From Hyphomicrobiales bacterium (GTDB taxonomy: Bacteria > Pseudomonadota > Alphaproteobacteria > Rhizobiales > JAJFHC01), in contig JAJFHC010000018.1 in NCBI GenBank assembly GCA_021775835.1, forward strand, positions 18,615 through 82,614: 64,000 nucleotides of DNA, in the 5' to 3' direction. Positions 1 through 7,702 of the stretch are shown here, piece after piece; the stretch's first letter is position 1, and each line of letters starts with the position of its first letter. Both the position numbers and the translations under genes were made by a program. Below the pieces are notes generated by a model. That model ran no database searches. It saw only the letters and a list, made by a program, of their open reading frames with translations, and had not been told where the DNA came from.

Positions 1-530
1 ACCGCCAGAAGTCAAACTATCCGGTCACTTGTGTTTCCTGGCTTGAGGCCAAGAGTTTCATCGGCTGGCTGAGCAGGCATACCGGCGAACGCTACCGGCT
101 GCCCTCTGAGAGTGAGTGGGAATACGCCGCCCGCGCCGGCACCAAAACCATGTTTCACTATGGCAATCGGATCTCGACGAAGCTGGCAAACTTCTCCAGT
201 TGGCATGAAGAACCTTTCAGCGGCGCGCGCAAGGAAAGTTACTGGCTCAACCGGCCGGCAAAGGTAAAGAGGTTCAAGCCCAACAAGTTCGGCCTTTACC
301 AGATGCACGGCAACGCCTGGGAGATGGTCGAGGACTGCTTCAATTTCGGTTACCGTTTGTTGCCGCCAGACGGCCAACCCTATCTGCGCGACGATTGTCC
401 CAAGAGAATTCGAAAGGGCGGTTCCTGGTTGGAACTTCCCTGGGATCTGCGTTCAGCAAGGCGCGACCCGATTGAAGATCACTGGCGCGAACAGCATGTG
501 GGTTTTCGTGTCGTTCGTGAATTGCCGTGA
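1..530 (+). CDS. FGE-sulfatase domain protein, C-terminal part (5' end outside window)
   Basis: The reading frame is open from base 3 and stops at 530, so only the C-terminal ~175 residues are seen. The motifs are those of the formylglycine-generating-enzyme/sulfatase-modifying fold, a C-type lectin-like fold: CVSWLEAKSFIGWL, YRLPSESEWEYAARAG, FGLYQMHGNAWEMVEDC and a final GFRVV. The C-x4-C copper site that true FGE carries after the RGGS motif is absent (the segment reads RKGGSWLELPWDLRSARR), so sulfatase activation is unlikely. The protein resembles the FGE part of the next gene along its whole visible length, which suggests tandem duplication. The next gene starts 10 bases after this stop. 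The N-terminal domains are unknown; a caspase-like domain as in the neighbour is possible. Confidence 0.85.
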   Translation, partial: RQKSNYPVTCVSWLEAKSFIGWLSRHTGERYRLPSESEWEYAARAGTKTMFHYGNRISTKLANFSSWHEEPFSGARKESYWLNRPAKVKRFKPNKFGLYQMHGNAWEMVEDCFNFGYRLLPPDGQPYLRDDCPKRIRKGGSWLELPWDLRSARRDPIEDHWREQHVGFRVVRELP

Positions 531-540
531 TGGTTTTTCG

Positions 541-2499
541 ATGATTGATTTTGTTCCTAAACGATCCAGGTGCGTCAGATCGCTGGCAGGGGTTTTATTT
601 GCTGCCGCGGCATTTTGTTGTTTTCAGGCGGGTCACGCGGAAGCTGCCAAACGGGTTGCCTTCGTGTTGGGAAATGGATCCTACGCGCAAGCTAAGTCTC
701 TGCAAAAACCGGCGAGCGACGCAAAGGCACTGGCCGGGAAATTCAAGGAACTGGGATTCGAGGTAACCCAGTCCGTCGATCGGTCGAAGATTGAAATGGA
801 GGCTGCTCTCAAAGCCTTCGTCCAAACCGCCCAGGGCGCAGAAGTGGCCGTGTTTGCTTACACGGGCTATGCCATACAGATCCGGGGCAAGAACCATCTG
901 ATTCCGATCGATGCCAAACTCCGGGACGTAGAGGACGCCGCTTTTGAACTCGTCGAACTGGATCAGATCGTCTCCCCTTTGCAGGAGAAGGCTGATGTAA
1001 CCCTGGTTTTCGTCGATGCGAGTCGCGAAAATCCGTTTAACGACAACATGCGTGGAATGAACCGGACTGTGGGCGGCAGGGGCCTGGCCCGGGTCAAGTC
1101 GAGGAACGTGGGGACATTGCTGTCTTTCTCCACGGAACCTGGCGCGGTCACGATACCAGGCGAAGGTACTCATTCGCCCTATGTCAGTTCCCTGATTGAG
1201 CACCTGGATACCCCAGGCGCCAGTATCAGCCAGATCATGACGCGGGTTCGCCGTACGGTTTTCGACAAAACCTCCGGCAATCAGGTGCCGCGCGATTACA
1301 ACTCGCTGCTTGATGAGTTTTATCTGACACCACTTGCCCCTGTGTCTGTGGACGCTGGTGGCGAGCAAGGTACCAGCAAGCTTGAACAGGAACTGGCTGC
1401 CCTCCAGGCGGAGGTCGCCCGGCTGCAACAGGGCGGTACGGCCGATAACAATTCCGGTCAACCCGGCTCAAAAAACACAACGCTGACGGTCGGCGAAGTC
1501 TTCCGGGACTGCGAACATTGCCCACAGCTCGTCGTCGTGCCTTCCGGATCGTTTGTTATCGGCAGCCCCAACAGGGAAGACAAGAGAAGGAAACATGAGG
1601 GCCCGCAGAAAACCGTAAGATTCGCAAAACCGTTTACGGTCGGTCAGTTCGAAGTGACGTACGGCGAATACAAGAAGTACGTCAGGGAAACCGGCCTGGA
1701 GCCGGCCCGGCGGTGCTGGCAACAACCGGGATTCGTGCAGACGGACGACAAACCGGCCATTTGCATCAACTGGATGGAAGCCAAGGCCTATGTGGACTGG
1801 CTGGCAAAAACGACCGGTAAACCCTACCGCCTGCTGTCGGAAGCCGAATGGGAATATGCCGCCCGGGCCGGGTCCCGTTCGATGTTCTCATTTGGATCGA
1901 AGATCAATTCCCGATTGGCCAACTTTTACACTTGGTTCGAAGTCAAGTTCACTGGCGCGAAAGCGGTTGCGGAAGTGGTCTATGCCGGAACCGCGCCGGT
2001 TGACGCCCTGAAGCCCAATGCGTTCGGCTTGTATCACGTTCACGGCAATGCATCGGAATGGGTGCAGGACTGTTATGAAAACAGTTACAAACTGTTACCG
2101 GAATCCGGAAAGGCCTATGAAAGCCAACCCTGTACCTTGAAGGTACGCCGGGGCGGAGGTTGGCAGGACAATCCGTGGAAACTGCGATCCGCCTACCGCG
2201 AGACATTTGGCAAGTGGGACGCAACCAAGCAATCGGGTTTCCGTGTTGCCCGTGACTTGAAGGAAAATGAAACGGTTGTTGCCCGGCTCACCGGCCGTGC
2301 CCTGGCACGGGCCCTGCAACAGGAACTCAAACGTGTCGGATGCTTGAGCGGCGCGGTAGATGGTCTTTGGGGGGCAGGCAGCAGACGAGCGCTTGCGAAG
2401 TTCAATCAGAGTGCCCGTGCAAACACTCAAACCGGCGAGCCATCGCAAAACGCTCTGAGTGTCGTCACACGATCGGCCGGTCGGGTGTGTCTGCAGTGA
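541..2499 (+). CDS. Secreted caspase-like / FGE-sulfatase / peptidoglycan-binding-like fusion, probably catalytically dead
   Basis: A 652-residue protein. The ATG at 541 is chosen because it opens a clear signal peptide (basic start, hydrophobic core, cleavage near HAEA). A longer frame from 472 would overlap the preceding gene. About residues 40-270 form a peptidase C14 (caspase-like) domain with the usual KRVAFVLGNGSY and NHLIPIDA blocks, but the catalytic His is Tyr (about Y110, in AYTGYAIQ) and the catalytic Cys is Ser (about S161, in VDASRENPF). A short coiled-coil-like linker follows. Next comes an FGE-sulfatase domain (about 330-580) that also lacks the C-x4-C active site. The last ~65 residues resemble a peptidoglycan-binding domain (VGCLSGAVDGLWGAGSRRAL). 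The protein is probably exported and acts by binding rather than catalysis; its partner is unknown. Confidence 0.88.
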   Translation: MIDFVPKRSRCVRSLAGVLFAAAAFCCFQAGHAEAAKRVAFVLGNGSYAQAKSLQKPASDAKALAGKFKELGFEVTQSVDRSKIEMEAALKAFVQTAQGAEVAVFAYTGYAIQIRGKNHLIPIDAKLRDVEDAAFELVELDQIVSPLQEKADVTLVFVDASRENPFNDNMRGMNRTVGGRGLARVKSRNVGTLLSFSTEPGAVTIPGEGTHSPYVSSLIEHLDTPGASISQIMTRVRRTVFDKTSGNQVPRDYNSLLDEFYLTPLAPVSVDAGGEQGTSKLEQELAALQAEVARLQQGGTADNNSGQPGSKNTTLTVGEVFRDCEHCPQLVVVPSGSFVIGSPNREDKRRKHEGPQKTVRFAKPFTVGQFEVTYGEYKKYVRETGLEPARRCWQQPGFVQTDDKPAICINWMEAKAYVDWLAKTTGKPYRLLSEAEWEYAARAGSRSMFSFGSKINSRLANFYTWFEVKFTGAKAVAEVVYAGTAPVDALKPNAFGLYHVHGNASEWVQDCYENSYKLLPESGKAYESQPCTLKVRRGGGWQDNPWKLRSAYRETFGKWDATKQSGFRVARDLKENETVVARLTGRALARALQQELKRVGCLSGAVDGLWGAGSRRALAKFNQSARANTQTGEPSQNALSVVTRSAGRVCLQ

Positions 2500-2615
2500 G
2501 TTCCGGATTTCTGGAATGTCGGCTGGATGTCGCTAATGCATTTATCGGGAACAAAACACCGGAGACGCCTCGCAGCGTAACTGAAGACGAGACGCTGATG
2601 CCAAGGGCGGGGGTA

Positions 2616-3416
2616 TCACTTTCCAAACAGCAGCTGATCAAGCCCCCGCACCACACCGGTGACCGAACCTATGCGCCGGGCAGCAATCAGTGTGCCGTAC
2701 ACATAAGGGTCGGCGCTCTGCCCGGCCTCATGCACGATTTCCAGGCGTTCGCCGGCAAGTCCAAAAAGGGCGGCACACCTCAGGGTGAAGCCGGACATGC
2801 GCAGGCTATGCACCTGCACACCGTTGATCGATGCGCCGCGCGTCTCTGCCGGTCCGTAGAGCGTGTCGAGTTCCCGTTTCCGTTCCGGCTGCCGCACATC
2901 GCCCAACCGTTCCGCCAGTTCACGGGCGGTACCTGAGGGCACATCTTCCTTGTCCGCCCAGGAATGGTCGATCACTTCGAACTCAGGAATGTGTTCCGCC
3001 GCAATTAGTGACAGATGCTGCATCAGGGCAGCCGTCAGGCTGAAGTTCCCGGAAATGACGCCGACACCCCTGGCCGTTGCCATCTTGTCGATGTCGTCGA
3101 AGTCCGGTGCTGTCAACCCGGAGGTGCCGAGCACCACCGGGACCCCCCGGGAGATACTTTCAAGCGTTAGTGCCTTGGTCGATGCTGTCGATGTGTAATC
3201 GATGACCACGTCTACCGGTTGCACAAGTGCTGCATTCAGACTGTCTGAAACGTCGACACCGGTCGGTGCAAGGCCGAGTTCCGTGCCGATGTCGCGTCCG
3301 GCCGACTCTCGGGCAACCGCGCCCACGAGTTCCATGTCGTCAGCGGCCAGCACACCGCGTGTAACAGCCGAACCTGTCCAGCCGGTCGCACCGGCAACGA
3401 CAATCCTCAAAGACAT
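2616..3416 (-). CDS. DapB-family NAD(P)H-dependent reductase, divergent
   Basis: A 266-residue protein built like 4-hydroxy-tetrahydrodipicolinate reductase: an N-terminal Rossmann motif (VVAGATGWTG, residues 7-16), a DYTSTAST segment matching the DFT loop, a GTSG turn near 97-100, and the C-terminal substrate loop DKEDVPSGTA (155-164). In DapB that loop is preceded by a His-His pair needed for catalysis; here the aligned residues are Ser152-Trp153. Lys156 and the PSGTA loop are kept. It could be a paralogue acting on another substrate, or a DapB with altered chemistry. It lies 31 bases downstream of the DUF937 gene on the same strand and may be co-transcribed with it. I do not assign dapB because the key residues differ. 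Confidence 0.72.
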   Translation of the reverse strand: MSLRIVVAGATGWTGSAVTRGVLAADDMELVGAVARESAGRDIGTELGLAPTGVDVSDSLNAALVQPVDVVIDYTSTASTKALTLESISRGVPVVLGTSGLTAPDFDDIDKMATARGVGVISGNFSLTAALMQHLSLIAAEHIPEFEVIDHSWADKEDVPSGTARELAERLGDVRQPERKRELDTLYGPAETRGASINGVQVHSLRMSGFTLRCAALFGLAGERLEIVHEAGQSADPYVYGTLIAARRIGSVTGVVRGLDQLLFGK

Positions 3417-3447
3417 GTTCGCGACGACCGGGCGTCCATTTCCAGCA

Positions 3448-4110
3448 TCAGCGCATCATACGTCCGGCGATCTTAAGCAGATCGTCGGCCACGCTGCCGT
3501 CGCCGTCGGCGTCAAGAATGGAACCCAGAATATCACCGGCACCACCCGACGGCTGCCGGCCACTGGAACTGCCACCGCCCAGAACGCTTCCCAGAACACC
3601 GCCAATGACGGAATCAAGTCCACCGCTCTGATAGCCGCCGCCACTGCGTTTTCCCCCACCCATGAGGCCGCCTAGCGCCTGCTGCATGGACGGTTCGCGG
3701 GTTTGCTTGGATATCGCGCCCATGACCATGCTTGCGATAACGGGCAGCATTTGTTTCAGAATCGTGGAACCGACTCCGGTGTTCGCGGATGCCCGGTCGG
3801 CAACCGCGCGGCTGACGTCCTTGCTGCCGAGGATATGGCCAAGAATGCCGTTGCCTTCCAGTGCTGCCTGAGGTTGGGCGCACGCGTCAGGGTTGTCGTA
3901 GTAAGATTCGTGATTGCCCTTCTGTAGGGCACCGAGCAGACCTGCCAGCCCGTCTTCTGATGCGGTGTTCTGCTTCAACCCGCTTGAGAGTGCCGGCAGC
4001 ATCTGGCGGACTGCGTCCTGGGTTTGCTGTTCGCTCAGGCCAAATTGCTGGCCGAGATTGCCCATGGCGTTGCCGCCCTGCGCCTGCATCAACATTTCAA
4101 GCATATTCAT
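3448..4110 (-). CDS. DUF937 family protein
   Basis: A 220-residue protein of the DUF937 family, whose function is unknown. The N-terminal half is rich in Gln and Ala with helices typical of the family (MLEMLMQAQGGNAMGNLGQQFG). The middle holds the conserved ILGHILGSKDVSRAVADRAS block. The C-terminal third is low-complexity Gly/Ser, then DADGDGSVADDLL, an EF-hand-like acidic loop that might bind calcium (inferred from the spacing of Asp residues only). There is no signal peptide and no transmembrane helix. It is followed by the DapB-like gene on the same strand. Confidence 0.85.
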   Translation of the reverse strand: MNMLEMLMQAQGGNAMGNLGQQFGLSEQQTQDAVRQMLPALSSGLKQNTASEDGLAGLLGALQKGNHESYYDNPDACAQPQAALEGNGILGHILGSKDVSRAVADRASANTGVGSTILKQMLPVIASMVMGAISKQTREPSMQQALGGLMGGGKRSGGGYQSGGLDSVIGGVLGSVLGGGSSSGRQPSGGAGDILGSILDADGDGSVADDLLKIAGRMMR

Positions 4111-4222
4111 GAGTAACTGTCCTGTGGTCGAGTGAGCCTTGCCCCTGCTTTCCAGTCAATATAGGGCATATGAAGTGACTTTTACATCTCTGTCGCCGGC
4201 AAAATCATAGGAAGCGGCGGAC

Positions 4223-5656
4223 TTAAACATCGAAGCCGCGATGTGTCGTGTGCGGCCACAGGGGAATGCGAGGCGTAAAGCGCGTGTCTCCGACACCGCC
4301 GCCCGAATTACCGTTCATGTGCTCGATCAGTTGAAATGCAACGACGGCCGCGGCGATGCCAAAAATAACCGCGCCGACCGCTTGTCCGATGATGACCCCG
4401 CCTGCACCGTACCAGAGTCCGCCGAGATAGACGAAGGGAATGGTACCCAATGTGGCCTTGCTCCAGTTGAAAATCGTCGAGTAGTGGGGTTTACCGAGAT
4501 TGTTGAACACCGCGTTGGCGATGAACAGGCCACCATTGAACAGAAAACTCAAGGCAATCCAGGTGCAAAACAGGAAGATGAGATCGCTCGCCTCCTCGCC
4601 TGCTGAAAAGAACGAAGCGATCTCCTCCTGCAGAAGGAACAGGATGGTCGATGTCGCGCAGACGTAGATCAGCGCGAAGATCAGGGCATCGGAAAATCCC
4701 GAACGGACCCGATCGATACGGCGGGCACCGAAGTTTTGTCCAACGATCGGACCAATGGCACCGGAGAGGGAAAATATTGCGCCGAAGGCCACCGGGACAA
4801 CCCGTCCGATGATTGCCATGCCGGCCACCGCCCCGTCGCCGAACGGTGCGATGCTGACCGTGACATAGGCGTTGCCCACGGGGGTTGCGATGTTTGTCAG
4901 CATGGCAGGGATGGCAATCGCAGCGATCGGGCTGAAATCGCTTGCGCATTGGCGCACGCTGATTGGAGCCAGCAGGTCATGAACCCGCAACACGCCGTTG
5001 AGGCCAACCAGGAACACGGCGATTCTTGCCGCAACCGACGCCCATGCTGCTCCTTCGATACCCATGCCCAGCGAAAAGATGAAGATCGGGTCGAGCACTG
5101 CATTGACGATGCCGCCTGACAACGTGACATACATGGCGCGCTTGGCATCACCGTCGGCCCGCAAGACCGTGCTGCAGATCATGCCGGCGCCCAGCAGTGG
5201 CATGGTCGGCACGATGATCCGCAGATAGGAGAGCGCCAGCTCATGAGTGCGTCCGTCGGCGCCCAGCGCGGACAACAGAACCGGACAGCCAGCCCAGATC
5301 ACTGTCGCCAGCACAATCGTCGCCGCCACCGCGAACACAAGCGAACTGGTCGAAAGTTTGCGGGCAGCCAGGCGTTCTCCAGCACCGATCGACCGGGCGA
5401 CCAGAGCACCCGCGGCGATCGCCAACCCGATACAAATGGATGTGGTGAAGAATAGGATCGTTCCCGCATAACCAATCGCTGCGGCCAAGTGCTCTTCGCC
5501 CAGGAGGCTCAGGAAGTACATGTCGGCAAAATCGACCAGGAACAGCGTCATCAGGCCGACCGACGACAGCGACGTCATGACCACAACATGCCTCATGGTC
5601 GAACCTGTCACGAACTTGGCCTCAGGCTTTTGCGGGGAAGGTTCAGGAGACGGCAT
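4223..5656 (-). CDS. MATE family efflux transporter
   Basis: A 477-residue integral membrane protein with about 12 hydrophobic segments in two similar halves. It shows MATE-family features such as the ISLLGEEHLAAAIGYAGTILF-type first helix pair, RADGDAKRAM after helix 4, and VGQNFGARRIDRVR at the start of the second half (the counterpart of the VGQNxGA signature). MATE proteins export cationic drugs or metabolites in exchange for Na+ or H+; the substrate cannot be read from sequence. The short N-terminal tail rich in Pro precedes the first helix. It is monocistronic as far as can be seen, and the nearest genes on either side are co-directional but separated by more than 100 bases. Confidence 0.92.
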   Translation of the reverse strand: MPSPEPSPQKPEAKFVTGSTMRHVVVMTSLSSVGLMTLFLVDFADMYFLSLLGEEHLAAAIGYAGTILFFTTSICIGLAIAAGALVARSIGAGERLAARKLSTSSLVFAVAATIVLATVIWAGCPVLLSALGADGRTHELALSYLRIIVPTMPLLGAGMICSTVLRADGDAKRAMYVTLSGGIVNAVLDPIFIFSLGMGIEGAAWASVAARIAVFLVGLNGVLRVHDLLAPISVRQCASDFSPIAAIAIPAMLTNIATPVGNAYVTVSIAPFGDGAVAGMAIIGRVVPVAFGAIFSLSGAIGPIVGQNFGARRIDRVRSGFSDALIFALIYVCATSTILFLLQEEIASFFSAGEEASDLIFLFCTWIALSFLFNGGLFIANAVFNNLGKPHYSTIFNWSKATLGTIPFVYLGGLWYGAGGVIIGQAVGAVIFGIAAAVVAFQLIEHMNGNSGGGVGDTRFTPRIPLWPHTTHRGFDV

Positions 5657-5829
5657 TCGGTCCGAAGAATTTTTGCGTGGTGTGGGGAGGGGTCTTGTAA
5701 CCCGTTTCGCGAGATAGCGACAGAGAGATGCGCCGAACGTCCCGGCGGACGAAGTCTCAGTTCAAAAATTCGGAGAGCCGTGAGAAGCAGTCTGCCGGCG
5801 CGCGCCGGGACTAAGTAGCTCTGTCCGCC

Positions 5830-6111
5830 TTAAGTGCCTGCACAGATTGTCTTGATCGCGGAGGTCTCCCCTTCGCGTTCAATTTGCGCAAGCAGTTCGG
5901 CTTCGCTCCTGGCCAGAACCCAACGATCGGTGATGACGGTTCTATCGTTCTGAAAGTCCGCGGCAATCCGGTTTCGCAGATCCACCATGCCGTCGCAATC
6001 AGACGACCCTGAAAAAAGATCAACGGTGTGTAGGAATTTTTGCGCCAGGAATGCCGCAGCACCCGTGGCGGCCACCGCACCGGCGGCGGCGATGACGAAG
6101 CGTCGTTTCAT
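5830..6111 (-). CDS. Small secreted protein, probable partner of the adjacent GMC oxidoreductase
   Basis: A 93-residue protein that starts with MKRRFVIAAAGAVAATGAAA, a short twin-arginine-like signal sequence with an Ala-rich hydrophobic core. The remaining ~65 residues contain two Cys (in SSDCDGM and TICAG) and match no family I recognise. It lies 22 bases downstream of the GMC oxidoreductase stop, so the two are very likely co-transcribed. Known membrane-bound GMC dehydrogenases (gluconate, fructose, sorbitol) have a small subunit whose Tat signal carries the flavoprotein out of the cell. This protein is shorter than those, so the parallel is inference from position and signal type. Confidence 0.7.
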   Translation of the reverse strand: MKRRFVIAAAGAVAATGAAAFLAQKFLHTVDLFSGSSDCDGMVDLRNRIAADFQNDRTVITDRWVLARSEAELLAQIEREGETSAIKTICAGT

Positions 6112-6133
6112 GATGCACTGTTCGCCTGTGAAC

Positions 6134-7612
6134 CTATTTTGACAAACCTACCAGATATCGGGCCTGTCTGTCAGCAAGTGCCAGCAGATTGAGGGTTGGA
6201 TTGACGTAGTCGCCGTTGGGAAATACGGAACTGCCGGCTATGTGCAGGTTGTTCATGCCATGCACGCGGCAGTTGGTGTCGACCACACCGGTGCGGTCGT
6301 CGAGAGACATGGCTGTCGTGCCCATGTGATGATGTTGAACCATCGGTTTCGCGTTTACAGCGAAGTCATCGAAAGTGTCGTACATATGTCGAATACGCAC
6401 GGCTTCGGTCTGGGACAGCAGGCTTGCGAAGATATTGATCGATTTCCAGTAGGTGTGCAGTTCGTCTTCACCCAACGTCCAGTGCATGCGTGCCAGTGGT
6501 TGGCCGTGCCTGTCGTTCTTCGTCGACAAGGCGATGAAACTGTCGTCGCGGGGAAGTTGCTCCACCTGGATCTCCGGTCGACTAATTCGGTATTTCCTCT
6601 CTGCGCCATGGAGCGTTCGGTCGAGTTTGCGCACGGTGTCGTCCATTGAGACTTGGTCGCTGGCATGGCCCCAGAAGAAAACTGCAAATCTTGGAATCTT
6701 CAGGTGTTCGAACAACTTTTCTTCCAGGCTGTAGCCGTACCAGCCGACCATGTCACCAGGAATAGGATGCCATTTCGTATCGGCCAGTGGAAAGGTCTTG
6801 TCGATGTAAACTTCGAGCGCAGTGTATTTGGGGTGCTCCATGAATGTTCTTCCGGTACGGCTGTGGCGCCCGGTCAGAGGGTTCCCGGCAGGCAACTTTC
6901 GTCCGGCGCTCAACATGAGACGGGCGTTTTCGATGCCGCCGGTGGCAAGAATGACATGGCCAACCGGTTGGTGCCCGCCATCGCCATGGTGTGTGTTGAC
7001 GACATGCAACGAGGCAACGTTTTTGCCCGACTCGTCGAGCGTCAGATCAATAACCCGATGCGCCGAAAGAATGTCGACCGAACTACTGGTCTTCACCCAG
7101 GAAAGAAGTTCCTTGCCGAGACGCCGCACGGGTCGTCCCGTTATGAATTGATGTGCAACCAAACCGGCGGTCGGCCCGGGCAAAATTCCTTTTCGCTTCT
7201 CTACGTAGATCGGTTCTGAGGCATTGGTATCGTGACCAAGCCAGTGGCTTGCGGCATCAAGGTGTTGCGCAAATTCCTGATAGGAAATCGGCCACCCACG
7301 GCATTGCAGGAAGGAACGGTCCTGAAAAACAGTGGGCGCCAGAGGCCGCGACATGCCTGCCCAATGACCAGACGTGCCACCAAATGAGGCCAGCCGTTCG
7401 CCCAGGGGGAGATAATCAATGCCCGTCGCGTCAATCTCGTAATAGCCCGTGCCTTGGTTCAGCGAGTCCTCAAGAGGACCTTGCTCGATAATGAGCACAC
7501 GAAAACCCGACCGCTCCAGGGACACCGCCAGATAAAGCCCTGCATGCCCCGACCCGACAATCGTGAAGTCATACGCCGCTGCGGGAACATCGTTGATGGA
7601 GGGAATAATCAT
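6134..7612 (-). CDS. GMC family FAD-dependent oxidoreductase
   Basis: A 492-residue flavoprotein of the glucose-methanol-choline family. The FAD-binding motif is VGSGHAG at residues 19-25; FGGTSGHWAGMSRPL is the second FAD contact region; the C-terminal GMC motif runs through HHMGTTAMS and ends with SSVFPNGDYVNPTLNLLALADR. HH in the C-terminal part is the probable catalytic pair region. It oxidises an alcohol or sugar hydroxyl; the substrate is not identifiable. There is no signal peptide of its own, but the gene directly downstream encodes a small protein with a Tat-like signal, which suggests export as a complex. An electron-acceptor cytochrome gene is not found nearby. Confidence 0.9.
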   Translation of the reverse strand: MIIPSINDVPAAAYDFTIVGSGHAGLYLAVSLERSGFRVLIIEQGPLEDSLNQGTGYYEIDATGIDYLPLGERLASFGGTSGHWAGMSRPLAPTVFQDRSFLQCRGWPISYQEFAQHLDAASHWLGHDTNASEPIYVEKRKGILPGPTAGLVAHQFITGRPVRRLGKELLSWVKTSSSVDILSAHRVIDLTLDESGKNVASLHVVNTHHGDGGHQPVGHVILATGGIENARLMLSAGRKLPAGNPLTGRHSRTGRTFMEHPKYTALEVYIDKTFPLADTKWHPIPGDMVGWYGYSLEEKLFEHLKIPRFAVFFWGHASDQVSMDDTVRKLDRTLHGAERKYRISRPEIQVEQLPRDDSFIALSTKNDRHGQPLARMHWTLGEDELHTYWKSINIFASLLSQTEAVRIRHMYDTFDDFAVNAKPMVQHHHMGTTAMSLDDRTGVVDTNCRVHGMNNLHIAGSSVFPNGDYVNPTLNLLALADRQARYLVGLSK

Positions 7613-7702
7613 GAATCGTGACCACGGCGAGGGAGAGGGACGTCAAACTCTGTGTTCCGCAAACCATACTGTAGGTGGTCAGATCTGGAGAAGAACAACG
7701 CC

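Noticed and set aside
472..540. Upstream start of the caspase-like gene at 472
   Set aside because: It overlaps the preceding gene by 59 bases and puts 23 extra residues before the signal peptide; the ATG at 541 fits better.
595..1461. Open frame of 288 residues on the minus strand inside the caspase-like gene
   Set aside because: The plus-strand protein has clear domain motifs and a signal peptide; the minus frame has none.
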